Shown in pieces: positions 26,403-34,869 of a DNA stretch of 64,000 bases. Both the position numbers and the translations under genes were made by a program. The number at the start of each line of letters is the position of its first letter. The first letter of the stretch is position 1. A model generated the notes under the pieces. The model was not told the DNA's origin, did no database searches, and was given only the letters and a program-made list of their open reading frames with translations. The DNA comes from Kribbella pittospori (GTDB taxonomy: Bacteria; Actinomycetota; Actinomycetes; Propionibacteriales; Kribbellaceae). The stretch covers positions 124,001 to 188,000 of the forward strand of contig NZ_SJKB01000011.1 of assembly GCF_004331465.1 (NCBI RefSeq), read 5' to 3'.

Positions 26403-26819
26403 TTGTCCTCTGCGACCCTGCCTGCCGACGTTAGCGTCGTGGACGTCGTACTGCCGCATGAAGTGTCCGCGGTAGCGGATGCCCGTCGCCGTCTGGCCGC
26501 CTATCTGAAGCGGTACCGGATCACCGAGCCCGCGTCCGACGACGCGCAGCTCGTGCTGTCCGAACTGCTCTCCAACGCCATCCGGTACGCGCCTGCGCTG
26601 CCGGCCGGTGAGGTGCGCGCGGCGTGGTGGATCGACAGGTCAGGGATCCACGTCGAGGTCACCGACGGTCGCGGCGACACCGAGCCGCAGCGCATCAGCG
26701 ACACCCATCCGGAATCGATCGGCGGCCGGGGCCTGGCCATCGTCGAGATGCTCACCTCGACCTGGGACGTGCGGACCGCCGCCACCCACCGGACCGTCCA
26801 CGCCATCATCCCGAACTGA
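26403..26819 (+). CDS. RsbW-like anti-sigma factor / serine-protein kinase (HATPase_c)
   Basis: 138 aa GHKL ATPase. The N-box is LSELLSNAIRYA (~residues 48-59) and the G1 box VTDGRGD, with GGRGLAIVE as G2. Such single-domain proteins phosphorylate anti-anti-sigma partners and bind sigma factors. No partner lies next to it. A TTG start is assigned because GAGGAG sits 7 nt upstream and no in-frame ATG exists nearby. The 218-bp region before it is comparatively A+T-rich. Confidence 0.85.
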   Translation: MSSATLPADVSVVDVVLPHEVSAVADARRRLAAYLKRYRITEPASDDAQLVLSELLSNAIRYAPALPAGEVRAAWWIDRSGIHVEVTDGRGDTEPQRISDTHPESIGGRGLAIVEMLTSTWDVRTAATHRTVHAIIPN

Positions 26820-26836
26820 GCCGGCACCCCGGACCT

Positions 26837-27000
26837 AGTGTCCTGAGTCGGAAGTGCGGCGGCGCTTTCGGCGCCCAGGCACGCACCTCGCGGCACTTGC
26901 CCAGCGCCCACGATGCTCCGCATCGAGGCCACTGCTCAAGCACCCCGATGCACGCACCTGAACACCGAAATCACTCGTCGCACCTCCGACTCAGGACACT
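26837..27000 (-). repeat. 164-bp full-length fold-back element A (structured RNA or MITE-like)
   Basis: The outer 25 nt of each end (26837-26861 and 26976-27000) are inverted copies with 23 matches. The similarity continues inward with mismatches through to the centre, where GATGCTCCGCATCG (26912-26925) lies exactly at the midpoint. About 12 arm differences are of the type that preserves G-U pairing in minus-strand RNA, against 1 of the opposite type; a few are transversions. A second element with the same design is at 36495-36653. No transposase or perfect target duplication is visible. Confidence 0.7.
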
Positions 27001-27044
27001 GAGCTGGTTGGCCGCGGGGTGCGGTGGGCTGCAAGACTGCGCCC

Positions 27045-28013
27045 ATGGGAAAGAAGTCGCGGCAGCGCACGAAGAACACGACGACCGTCACGCTGGACCC
27101 GGCCGATCTGGTCGACGTCGGTCCGCGGGAGCCCTGCCCGTGTGGTTCGGGCAAGCGGTTCAAGCAGTGCCACGGCAAGGAGCGGGCTCAGGCCGCTGAC
27201 ACCTTCGTGGTGCGGCCGTTCGAGGGCCTGCCGGCCGAGTGCGACCTGATCGCCTTCCGCGAGATCGTTCCCTCGGGTACGGCGGAGGTCGAGCTGACCG
27301 GTGAGCACGCCGGCACGGTGGTCAACCTGGTCACCCTGCTGCCGATGGCGATGCCGGGCCTGGTCCGCGACGACGAGTCGATCTGGATCGGCCTGCAGAC
27401 GCACGCGTCGTCGGGCGACCCGAGCCGCGACCTCGGCCACGCGATCACCGCCGCACTGACTACCGAACCGGGCAACCCGATCCAGCTCGGCGACCTGATG
27501 AAGGACGGTCCCCGGCTGCAGGACCTGATCGACACCTCGAAGCCGATCGAGGTGAAGGTGCACGAGGGCTTCGACTACTGGGTCGGTGAGAACGTCGAGG
27601 ACCCGACTGGCGAGGTCGCTGCGGGCCTGGAGCGCGCCAACGCGGCCGCAGCCCCGACGGTGCGGTTGGAGTCGGTCGATGCGGCGTACTGGACGCAGAT
27701 CGGCGACCGCCGCTACCTGCGGTGGGTGATGCCGCACAGCGAGGACACTCTGCTGAACGCGCTGGCTCGGCTGCACGCGGCCGGCTCGTCGGCGCTGATC
27801 GAGGGCAGCCGTTTGATCGGCTCGTTCCGGGCTCTGGGCGTGCTGGCGCCGGTCTGGGAGCTCCCGGCGGACGCGGAGGCGGCCGACGTCGAGAAGCCGG
27901 CGGCCGAGTTCTCCGCGGCGCTCGAGAAGGCGCTCGCCACCGAGGCTCCGCTCACCACCGAGGAGCGCGCTGCGCGGGCCGGTCTGGCCAGTCGTCAGCT
28001 GACCATCCGCTGA
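27045..28013 (+). CDS. SEC-C motif protein (DUF5926-like)
   Basis: 322 aa. The N-terminus MGKKSRQRTKN is basic, followed by a SEC-C zinc motif PCPCGSGKRFKQCHG (~residues 31-45) in which the last ligand is His rather than a second Cys. The remainder is a soluble acidic domain with no recognised catalytic residues. SEC-C motifs bind zinc and often mediate contact with ribosome or SecB-like partners; the function here is unknown. AAGACT lies 6 nt before the ATG. The fold-back element A lies just upstream, and a strong terminator follows. Confidence 0.75.
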   Translation: MGKKSRQRTKNTTTVTLDPADLVDVGPREPCPCGSGKRFKQCHGKERAQAADTFVVRPFEGLPAECDLIAFREIVPSGTAEVELTGEHAGTVVNLVTLLPMAMPGLVRDDESIWIGLQTHASSGDPSRDLGHAITAALTTEPGNPIQLGDLMKDGPRLQDLIDTSKPIEVKVHEGFDYWVGENVEDPTGEVAAGLERANAAAAPTVRLESVDAAYWTQIGDRRYLRWVMPHSEDTLLNALARLHAAGSSALIEGSRLIGSFRALGVLAPVWELPADAEAADVEKPAAEFSAALEKALATEAPLTTEERAARAGLASRQLTIR

Positions 28014-28020
28014 CATGCGA

Positions 28021-28049
28021 AACGCCCGGGTGCACCGCACCCGGGCGTT
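28021..28049. terminator. Strong GC hairpin terminator
   Basis: AACGCCCGGGTGC / GCACCCGGGCGTT, a perfect 13-bp stem with a 3-nt loop, 7 nt after the SEC-C gene stop. It may also serve the convergent arcA gene. Confidence 0.85.
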
Positions 28050-28176
28050 CGGCTGGAGAACGTGGACGGCCCAAGTCCTGCTGACGGGGGAGCAACAGGG
28101 CCTGGGCCTAGGCATGAAGAGTACTCAGATCGGTCGTCCGCCACAAGCCCCGATTTCACTGCGCGTGTCGTAGGGC

Positions 28177-29388
28177 TTACTTGACCGGTGCGCGCAGTAC
28201 CGGACACGACATACAGCGGGGTCCACCGCGGCCGGAGCCGAGCTCGGACCCGGAGATCCGGATGACGTCGATCCCCGACTCCTCCAGGCGCGCGTTCGTC
28301 TCCACCGTCCGTTCGTAGGCGATGCAGACCCGCGGCGCCAGCGCGAGGGTGTTGTTGCCGTCGTCCCACTGCTCGCGTTCGGCAGTCACCGGGTCCAGAC
28401 CGGTATCGATCCGGCGCAGCGTGTCGATGCCGAGCGCCTTCGCCGCGGCCACCAGGAACGGCTCCGGCTCGGCGACGTGCAGCTGGTCGCCGTCGGTGGT
28501 CACCGCGAGCGCACGCATCTCCTCGGCCATGTTCGGATACATCAGTACCGCGTCGACGTCGACCATCGTGCACACGGTGTCGAGGTGCATGGTCGCCCGC
28601 TGCTGCGCGATCGGTACGGCGAGCACGGTGTGGGCCAGGCCCTTGGCGAACACCCGCCGGGCCAGCCGCTCGACACCGGCAGGCGTCGTACGCTCGCCGA
28701 CTCCGACGGCCAGTACGCCGGGGCCGAGCGCCAGGACGTCGCCGCCCTCGACGTGCTCGAGCTGGTGGTCGTACACCTTGTCGGCGCCGGTGAAGCGCGG
28801 GTGGAAGCCGTAGATCAGCTCGGTCAGCTGCGTCTCGCGCATCCGGGCCGGCATCGCCAGCGAGGTGACCGCGACCGAGTCCTGGATCCAGACGCTGGAG
28901 TCGCGGGTGAAGAGCAGGTTCGGCAGCGGGTCGATCAGGAAGTCCTCGTGCGCCAGCAGGGACGTCACCAGCCCGCCGGCCCGGACCTCGTCGTTCCGTA
29001 CGCCGGCCATCAGGGCCTCCGCGAGCCGGGCCGGATCGAGGTCGGCGAGTGACGAGCGCAGGTAGTCACGCAGGGTGTCGCCCAGCCGGAGGTCCTCGGT
29101 GGTGCCCTTCACCGCACGGGCGCGGGCCTCAGGGTCACCGAGCGCCTCGGTCAGCAGCTCGCCGAGGTACAGCACCTCGACGTTGCGGTCCCGCAGCGCC
29201 TGGGCGAAGGCGTCGTGTTCCTCCTGCGCCCGGCCGACCCAGGGGATGCCGTCGAACAGCAGCTTGTCGTTGTTGCGTGGGGTCAGCCGGCGGAGTTCGT
29301 TCCCCGGGCGGTGCAGCATCACCGTCCGGAGCGGACCGACCTCACTGTCGACGCCGTACGCCCTGCCGGCTCCCTGCGCCTCGGTCAT
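28177..29388 (-). CDS. arcA: Arginine deiminase
   Basis: 403 aa; hydrolyses L-arginine to citrulline and ammonia. Catalytic residues are recognisable: Cys392 in RCMSCP, the MHLDTVC histidine, HVEGGDVL and the FTRDSSVWI arginine-binding motif. ATG 29388 is chosen over the upstream in-frame start because AGGGGAGG precedes it at good spacing. No ornithine carbamoyltransferase, carbamate kinase or antiporter gene is adjacent, so it is a stand-alone deiminase rather than a complete arc operon. Two palindromes lie upstream and may be operators. Confidence 0.94.
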   Translation of the reverse strand: MTEAQGAGRAYGVDSEVGPLRTVMLHRPGNELRRLTPRNNDKLLFDGIPWVGRAQEEHDAFAQALRDRNVEVLYLGELLTEALGDPEARARAVKGTTEDLRLGDTLRDYLRSSLADLDPARLAEALMAGVRNDEVRAGGLVTSLLAHEDFLIDPLPNLLFTRDSSVWIQDSVAVTSLAMPARMRETQLTELIYGFHPRFTGADKVYDHQLEHVEGGDVLALGPGVLAVGVGERTTPAGVERLARRVFAKGLAHTVLAVPIAQQRATMHLDTVCTMVDVDAVLMYPNMAEEMRALAVTTDGDQLHVAEPEPFLVAAAKALGIDTLRRIDTGLDPVTAEREQWDDGNNTLALAPRVCIAYERTVETNARLEESGIDVIRISGSELGSGRGGPRCMSCPVLRAPVK

Positions 29389-29469
29389 GGGCCTCCCCTT
29401 TCGTCCGGTCGTTCCAACCACGCTACGGCAGCCACGCCCCGAGCGCCTGGGTGTCAGGTGATCTGTCAG

Positions 29470-29523
29470 ATTGTCCGACAATATCCCTCAAATACCAAAA
29501 CCTGTGGTCGTTCGAAAGAACGA
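29470..29523. promoter_or_regulatory. Operator-like palindromes between arcA and the glycosyltransferase
   Basis: ATTGTCCGACAAT (29470-29482) is a perfect 13-nt palindrome of the kind bound by FadR-type GntR regulators, and TCGTTC-GAAA-GAACGA (29508-29523) is a second inverted repeat. The regulator is unknown. Confidence 0.4.
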
Positions 29524-29587
29524 GATATCCACAGCAGCCGGACGCTGACGAGGTCGATCGGCTGTGAAGGAACTAGGCTGCGGTGCT

Positions 29588-30379
29588 GTGTCCGGTCATG
29601 ACCTGCCTTCCGAGCCGTTCGAGCGTGCCGTCGCCTGTGTGATCCCGGCGAAGGACGAAGCGGACCGGATCGCGGCCACCGTGGACGCGGTGCACAAGAT
29701 CATCGGGGTGGACCTGGTCGTGGTCGTGGACGACGGCTCGGCGGACGGTACGGCGGAAGCCGCCGAGCGCGCCGGAGCTGTCGTCGTGCGGCACGACCGG
29801 AACCGGGGGAAGGCGGCGGCGATGGAGACGGGTGCGGTGGCGGTTGCGGCGCGTGACGGGGCCCGGCCCCGGCACCTGCTGTTCCTGGACGCCGACCTGA
29901 CCGACTCCGCGACAGCGGCGGCGCCGCTGATCGAGCCGGTGCAGAACGGTACGGCGGACATGACCATCGGCACCCTGCCGGCGCAGGTCCGGGCCGACGG
30001 GTCCAAGGCCGGCGGGCACGGATTCGTCGTACGGCTCGCTCGTGCCGGCGTCGAGGAGGCGACCGGCTGGGCGCCGGAGCAGCCGTTGTCGGGGCAGCGA
30101 TGCCTGACCCGGGCCGCCTTCGACTCCGCGGTCCCACTGGCCGCCGGGTTCGGCGTCGAGACCGCGCTCAGCATCGACCTCGGCCGCAAGGGGTTCCGCA
30201 TCCTGGAGGTCCCGATCGAGGTCCGGCACCGGGCCACCGGGACCGATCTGCGCGGCCAGCTGCACCGCGCGAAGCAGTACCTGCACGTCCGTCGCGCCCT
30301 GGCCGCGCGCAGCGCCCTGCCCGCCGACGGAGGCGGTCCGTCGCTCCGCAGCCTGTTCCCGCGGAAGTCGGGGCAATGA
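29588..30379 (+). CDS. Family 2 glycosyltransferase
   Basis: 263 aa GT-A enzyme with CVIPAKDEADRI at the nucleotide-binding strand, VVDDGSADGT (~residues 43-52) and LFLDADL as the DxD metal site. It probably transfers a sugar from a nucleotide donor to polyprenyl phosphate or a wall acceptor. TAGGCT lies 8 nt before the GTG at 29588, favouring this leaderless start; GTG 29564 is the alternative. Its stop overlaps the ATG of the MptB-like gene, so both act in the same envelope glycan pathway. Confidence 0.82.
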   Translation: MSGHDLPSEPFERAVACVIPAKDEADRIAATVDAVHKIIGVDLVVVVDDGSADGTAEAAERAGAVVVRHDRNRGKAAAMETGAVAVAARDGARPRHLLFLDADLTDSATAAAPLIEPVQNGTADMTIGTLPAQVRADGSKAGGHGFVVRLARAGVEEATGWAPEQPLSGQRCLTRAAFDSAVPLAAGFGVETALSIDLGRKGFRILEVPIEVRHRATGTDLRGQLHRAKQYLHVRRALAARSALPADGGGPSLRSLFPRKSGQ

Positions 30380-31962
30380 GCAAGCCAGACGTCACCCCGG
30401 ACACCGTTGGCGCGACCACCGACCAGAGGCTGGGCAACCGCTACGGCCGCTGGGCCGTCGGCCTGTACCTCGCCTGTACGGCGCTGATCGTCGGCGCCGG
30501 CCTGCTCGGCCCGTCCGTGGTCGTGCTGACGCTGACGAACCGCCACGCGTGGCTCCCGTCGTACTGGTGGGACACGAAGCCGAACGACTGGCTCGTCACG
30601 ATGATGATCTACGTCGCCATCATCCTCGGCGGGTACGGCGTCTTCCTCGCCACCAAGGCCCTGAAGAACGGCTGGGCCCCACGAGTCGACCGATTGATTG
30701 CCCTGGGCATCGGTACGACGGCGGCGATCACGCTGGTCCCGCCGATGGCCTCGGGCGACGTGCTGATCTACGCGGCGTACGGGCGGATCATGTCACTCGG
30801 CGGCGACCCGTACACGACCGCGCCGGCGGACACGATCCGGCTCGGGTACGACCCGGTGATCGCGGCGACCGAGCGGCCCTGGCAGGGCGCGAAGAGCGTG
30901 TACGGCCCGATCGCGACCTGGGTGCAGTGGCTGTCGTCGCTGATCGGTGGCGACTCGATGCAGCTGACGGTGTGGATGCTGCAGTTGTCGGTCGCGATCA
31001 GCCTGATCGTCACCGGACTGCTGCTGGTGAAGCTGGTCGGCCCCAACCTGCCGAATCGGCGCCGCGTGATCATGCTCGGCCTGGCCAACCCCCTGATCCT
31101 GTGGACCGTCCTGGCCGGTGCGCACAACGACGCGATCGCGGTGATGTTCGCGGTGATCGCGCTGGTGCTGTTCCGGCGGCACATCTTCTGGGCCGGCATC
31201 ATGATCGGGGTGGCCGGCTGCACCAAGCTGTCCATCGGCCTGGTCGGTGTGGCGATGCTGTGGGCGCTGCACAACGACCGGCGCAAGGCCGCGATCTTCT
31301 GTGGTGGTGGCGCTCTGGCGATGGGCGGTCTGTACGCGTTCGTCGGCTTGCAGGCATTCCAGCAGGCGCGCTCGCAGACGTCGTTCATCTCCACCGGTAC
31401 GCCGCACAAGGTGCTGCTGAGCTTCTTCACCCTGTTCCTGCCGAACGGACTGGTCCGGACGGTCCTGGCGATCCTCGCGTGGGTCGGCCTGATCGTGGTC
31501 GCGATCCTGCTGACGCAGGTGTTCCCGAAGTCGCTGGTCCCGCTGACCCACCCGGACGACCCGACGCCGGCCGCCATCCGGTACACGGCGATCTACGCGA
31601 TCGCCTGGATCCTCACGGCGATGTACTCGCTGCCCTGGTACGACCTGATCGCCTGGGTCGCCCTGGCCGCGATCGCCGCGTCGAAGGTCGACGGGCTGAT
31701 GGTGGTCCGGACGACCATGCTCGCGATTGCCTACGTGCCCGGACGCGATCCGAACGCGCGTCAGGTGGCCGCGAGCCTGTCCGGCTCGCTCGAGTGGTTC
31801 AGCGCAAGGCTTCGGGACACGATCTGCCCGGCCATCGAGCTGGCTGTCCTGGTCGGCCTGATCGTCTGGGCCCGCCGCGGCGGAGCGCAGTGGTGGCCGT
31901 ACGACTGGCCGCGCCGCAAGTCGAAGTCCGTGCCGCAGCAGACCACTAGTCTCCCCGGATGA
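30376..31962 (+). CDS. Polyprenyl-phosphomannose-dependent mannosyltransferase, MptA/MptB-like (GT-C)
   Basis: 528 aa integral membrane protein with ~12 helices. The early extracytoplasmic loop ASGDVLIYAAYGRIMSLGGDPY contains the acidic residue and GxxPY pattern typical of the alpha-1,6-mannosyltransferase/GT87 group of actinobacteria. It would add mannose from polyprenyl-phosphate mannose to a lipoglycan or polymer outside the membrane; the exact product is inferred. The ATG overlaps the GT2 stop (ATGA), and the cupin gene overlaps its end by 4 bp. Confidence 0.8.
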   Translation: MSKPDVTPDTVGATTDQRLGNRYGRWAVGLYLACTALIVGAGLLGPSVVVLTLTNRHAWLPSYWWDTKPNDWLVTMMIYVAIILGGYGVFLATKALKNGWAPRVDRLIALGIGTTAAITLVPPMASGDVLIYAAYGRIMSLGGDPYTTAPADTIRLGYDPVIAATERPWQGAKSVYGPIATWVQWLSSLIGGDSMQLTVWMLQLSVAISLIVTGLLLVKLVGPNLPNRRRVIMLGLANPLILWTVLAGAHNDAIAVMFAVIALVLFRRHIFWAGIMIGVAGCTKLSIGLVGVAMLWALHNDRRKAAIFCGGGALAMGGLYAFVGLQAFQQARSQTSFISTGTPHKVLLSFFTLFLPNGLVRTVLAILAWVGLIVVAILLTQVFPKSLVPLTHPDDPTPAAIRYTAIYAIAWILTAMYSLPWYDLIAWVALAAIAASKVDGLMVVRTTMLAIAYVPGRDPNARQVAASLSGSLEWFSARLRDTICPAIELAVLVGLIVWARRGGAQWWPYDWPRRKSKSVPQQTTSLPG

Positions 31963-32276
31963 AGAAACTGGTGGGGGCGGGTGTCTTCGTACGCCGCGAG
32001 CCGAACGACTACGTCGAACAGTTGCGGACCTCGGCCATGTCCGTCGGCACCTACTCGATCCCGGCCGGCGGCGTGGACGACCAGGCGCCGCATCACGAGG
32101 ACGAGATCTACGTCGTCACGACCGGCCGGGCAAGCATGGTGACGCCGGACGGGACCGAGGCGGTCGGTCCCGGCGACGTGTTGTTCGTGCCGGCCGGGGA
32201 GGAGCATCGGTTCACCGACGTGACCGAGGATCTGGCCCTGCTGGTGTTCTTCGCTCCGCCCTACAGCGGTCGTTGA
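31959..32276 (+). CDS. Small cupin-domain protein
   Basis: 105 aa single cupin barrel. The motifs PHHEDEIYVVTTGRA and GDVLFVPAGEEHRF supply the usual His/His/Glu/His metal ligands. It could be a sugar isomerase-type, dioxygenase-like or storage cupin; nothing more specific is visible. It overlaps the mannosyltransferase gene by 4 bp, yet TAGTCT 6 nt upstream could also give a separate leaderless mRNA. It ends 4 bp from the convergent larC stop. Confidence 0.8.
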   Translation: MKKLVGAGVFVRREPNDYVEQLRTSAMSVGTYSIPAGGVDDQAPHHEDEIYVVTTGRASMVTPDGTEAVGPGDVLFVPAGEEHRFTDVTEDLALLVFFAPPYSGR

Positions 32277-32280
32277 GCCG

Positions 32281-33534
32281 TCAGCTCCAGAGGTCGTGGC
32301 CGGCCGCGATCGCCTTGGCCAGCACGGTTTTGACGGGCTTCTTGAGGTTCGACGCGGCGGCGGCGACATCGTCGTACTCGGGCTGGACGTTGACCACCTG
32401 ACCGCCGTACCGGGCGATCTTGACGTGGATGCGCTGGCCCTCGACGTCGACGCTGGCGAACTCGCGGTCTGCTGCGTGCTTGCGGATCGCGAACTCGCGC
32501 AGTCCGATCGCGGACGTCTCGGCCAGGATCACGGAGCGGACGAGTTCGGCGTTCGCGCTGCCGACCAGGACGGAAAGGGTGTGCGCGGGCCGGCCCTTCT
32601 TCATGAGGATCGGGGTCAGCCACGCGTCGGCGGCGCCGGCCTCCATCAGCCGGGCCAGCACCTGTGGCCAAATCCGTGGGTCCAGATCGTCGACGTTGGT
32701 CTCGTAGACGAGTTCGGTGGCCGGGCTCACGGTCGCCTCGCCCACGACCACGCGCACGAGGTTCGGCACCTCGACCGGGTCGCGGCCGCCCGCGCCCACG
32801 CCGGTCTGCTCGATCCGCATCGCCGGCAGCAGCCCGAATTCGTCCGCCAGTGACGCCAGCAGTGCCGCGCCGGTCGGCGTCGTCATCTCGTACGGCGCTG
32901 TGCCGCCGATCACCGGTGCTTCGGCCTCGGACAACAGGTGGAGCACGGCCGGACCCGGAATCGGGATGCCGCCGTGTTGCCCGCGCGCCTGCCGCCCACC
33001 TCCGAGCGCGATCGTCGAGACGACGACGCGATCGATCTCGAGGGAGACCGAGGCTGCCGCGACGCCGACGATGTCCGCGATCGCGTCCAACGCTCCGACC
33101 TCGTGGAAATGCACTTCATCGGGAGTCACGCCGTGCGCGGCCGCCTCCGCCCGCGCCAGCCGAGCAAACGTGTCCAACGCTCGATCCCGGACCGCCGCGT
33201 CCAGCGCAGCCTCCTGAAGCATCCGCCGCACCTCCGCCCAGGGCCGAGTGTGCTGATGCCCCTCACCAGCCGGCTCCTCGTGTCCGTGGCCGTGGCCGTG
33301 TCCGTGACCGGCGTCCGGGGTGTTCTCCGGGTGCGGTGTGCCGTCTACGCGGACTGTGGCCTTGGCGGCGGCGATCTGGTGGCGGGCCGTGCGTTCGACC
33401 GTCACCGAGAGGGACGGGTCAACCGCGGCCACCGCGGTGTTGACGGTCGCCAGGTCGGCACCGGCGTCCAGGAACGCTCCGAGGAGCATGTCACCAGAGG
33501 CGCCGGCCGAGCAGTCGATCCAGGCAATCCTCAC
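32281..33534 (-). CDS. larC: Nickel-pincer cofactor biosynthesis protein LarC
   Basis: 417 aa cyclometallase that inserts nickel into pyridinium-3,5-bisthiocarboxylate to complete the nickel-pincer cofactor of lactate racemase-type enzymes. The N-terminal WIDCSAGASGDMLLGAFLDAG and the central EVHFHEVGALDAIADIVG (His/Glu metal region) are diagnostic. A His-rich segment with GHGHGHGHGHEE (~residues 76-87) is a probable nickel-binding insert. The GTG at 33534 overlaps the larB stop (GTGA) and has GAAGGAGC upstream. The reading frame is single, unlike species that need a frameshift. Confidence 0.93.
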   Translation of the reverse strand: MRIAWIDCSAGASGDMLLGAFLDAGADLATVNTAVAAVDPSLSVTVERTARHQIAAAKATVRVDGTPHPENTPDAGHGHGHGHGHEEPAGEGHQHTRPWAEVRRMLQEAALDAAVRDRALDTFARLARAEAAAHGVTPDEVHFHEVGALDAIADIVGVAAASVSLEIDRVVVSTIALGGGRQARGQHGGIPIPGPAVLHLLSEAEAPVIGGTAPYEMTTPTGAALLASLADEFGLLPAMRIEQTGVGAGGRDPVEVPNLVRVVVGEATVSPATELVYETNVDDLDPRIWPQVLARLMEAGAADAWLTPILMKKGRPAHTLSVLVGSANAELVRSVILAETSAIGLREFAIRKHAADREFASVDVEGQRIHVKIARYGGQVVNVQPEYDDVAAAASNLKKPVKTVLAKAIAAGHDLWS

Positions 33535-34250
33535 GACTGCTCCTTCACTTCCCGCGGAGCAGCACGCCGCGCCACCCGGGCCGCGAACACACCGGCACCG
33601 AACCCGTTGTCGATGTTCACCACGGACACACCAGGTGCGCACGAGTTCAGCATCGCCAGCAACGCCGCCACCCCACCGAACGAGGCGCCGTACCCAACCG
33701 ACGTCGGTACGGCGACCAGCGGCACGCCGACGAGTCCGCCGACCACACTGGCCAGCGCACCCTCCATGCCGGCCACCACCACCAGGCAGTCCGCCGCGTC
33801 GAGCCGTTCCCGAACACCCATCACACGGTGCAGCCCCGCCACACCGACGTCGGTGATGAGATCCACCTCAGCGCCAAACACTCGGGCCGTCGTCGCAGCC
33901 TCGGCCGCCACTGGGGTATCCGACGTACCCGCCGACACCACCGCCACAGTCCCGCGTAGAACAGGCGGCGTACCGAGGACCGCCGTTCGGCCGACCGGGT
34001 CGACCACCGCGGACGGGTGCGCAGCGGCGACCGCCTCCTGGGCCTCCTCGCTCAGCCGGGTCGCGAGTACGGCGTGATCCGGGTGGGTCTCGTGCAGCGT
34101 CCGCAGCAGTTCCACTATCTGGGCAGGCGTCTTGCCGGCTCCGTAAACCACCTCGGCGTCGCCGGTGCGCTCCAGCCGGTCGGTGTCGAGCCGTGCGTAT
34201 CCGAGGTCGTGGACGCCCGGTTGTGGACCTTGATCAGGCAAATGTGTCAC
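33531..34250 (-). CDS. larB: Nickel-pincer cofactor biosynthesis protein LarB
   Basis: 239 aa. The C-terminal two thirds resemble AIR carboxylase (PurE), with SAGTSDTPVAAEA and VAGMEGALASVVGGL. LarB carboxylates nicotinate adenine dinucleotide and hydrolyses its phosphoanhydride. It forms an operon with larC. No larE (sulfur insertion) or larA (client enzyme) gene is in the window. TAGATT 6 nt upstream of the GTG indicates a leaderless mRNA. Confidence 0.92.
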   Translation of the reverse strand: MTHLPDQGPQPGVHDLGYARLDTDRLERTGDAEVVYGAGKTPAQIVELLRTLHETHPDHAVLATRLSEEAQEAVAAAHPSAVVDPVGRTAVLGTPPVLRGTVAVVSAGTSDTPVAAEAATTARVFGAEVDLITDVGVAGLHRVMGVRERLDAADCLVVVAGMEGALASVVGGLVGVPLVAVPTSVGYGASFGGVAALLAMLNSCAPGVSVVNIDNGFGAGVFAARVARRAAPREVKEQS

Positions 34251-34256
34251 GCCGTG

Positions 34257-34262
34257 AATCTA
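34257..34262 (-). promoter_or_regulatory. -10 element for leaderless larBC mRNA
   Basis: TAGATT on the minus strand ends 6 nt before the larB GTG (34250). Confidence 0.45.
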
Positions 34263-34361
34263 CGTGGCGCCCGGCCGCGGTACCTCGTCCGGTCCACCGA
34301 TGAACCCACGCCACGTACTCTCCGCAATCGCCTGAGTACTCAGACATACGACCCGATGCTT

Positions 34362-34367
34362 TAGGCT
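34362..34367 (+). promoter_or_regulatory. -10 element for leaderless DUF4446 gene mRNA
   Basis: TAGGCT ends 7 nt before the GTG at 34375. Confidence 0.45.
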
Positions 34368-34374
34368 CTCGTGC

Positions 34375-34869
34375 GTGTCTTCGACGTTAGCCGGTGCTAT
34401 TGCGATCGCCGCCCTGTTCGTGGCGGTGCTCGCCCTGGTGTTCGCCATCCAGGCCCTGCGAACGCAGTCCGGTATGTCCAGATCGTCCAAGCTGCCCGCC
34501 ACCCCGACCCCGGAGGCCGAGCCCCAGCCGCAACAGCCGGAGGCCAAGCAGGGCACGGTCCGGTCCGAGCTGAAGAAGCTGGGCAAGGAGCTCGAGGTGA
34601 CCCGCGGCGAACTGCGCGAGACGCTGCAGCACCTCGCGGTGGTCCGGTACGACGCGTTCGGCGACACCGGCGGCAAGCTGTCCTGGTCGATGGCGCTGCT
34701 CGACGACCAGGGCGACGGCGTTGTACTGACGTCGATCAACAGCCGGGCGGACGCGCGGACGTACGCCAAGGAGATCAAGGCGTTCGCGAGTGAGGCGAAG
34801 CTGTCGCCGGAAGAGGAAGAAGCGATCGACACCCTCCGCAAGGAAGCCGGCCCGACCGTCGAGAACTAA
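34375..34869 (+). CDS. DUF4446 family membrane-anchored protein
   Basis: 164 aa. One N-terminal membrane segment (~residues 7-27) is followed by a charged linker and a cytoplasmic DUF4446 domain with a short coiled coil (KKLGKELEVTRGELRETLQ) and the conserved VRYDAFGDTGGKLSWSMALLDD stretch. The family is widespread in Gram-positives and uncharacterised. Its 3' end overlaps the convergent PAP2-DAG kinase gene by 4 bp. Confidence 0.85.
   Translation: MSSTLAGAIAIAALFVAVLALVFAIQALRTQSGMSRSSKLPATPTPEAEPQPQQPEAKQGTVRSELKKLGKELEVTRGELRETLQHLAVVRYDAFGDTGGKLSWSMALLDDQGDGVVLTSINSRADARTYAKEIKAFASEAKLSPEEEEAIDTLRKEAGPTVEN

Noticed and set aside
26837..27000. Simple intrinsic terminator
   Set aside because: The structure is far too long (about 80 bp per arm), has no U-tract, and occurs 18 bp after one gene but also matches the architecture of a distant element.
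29508..29523. LexA box at TCGTTCGAAAGAACGA
   Set aside because: The half-sites are in the reverse order (GTTC...GAAC) to the LexA consensus (GAAC...GTTC).
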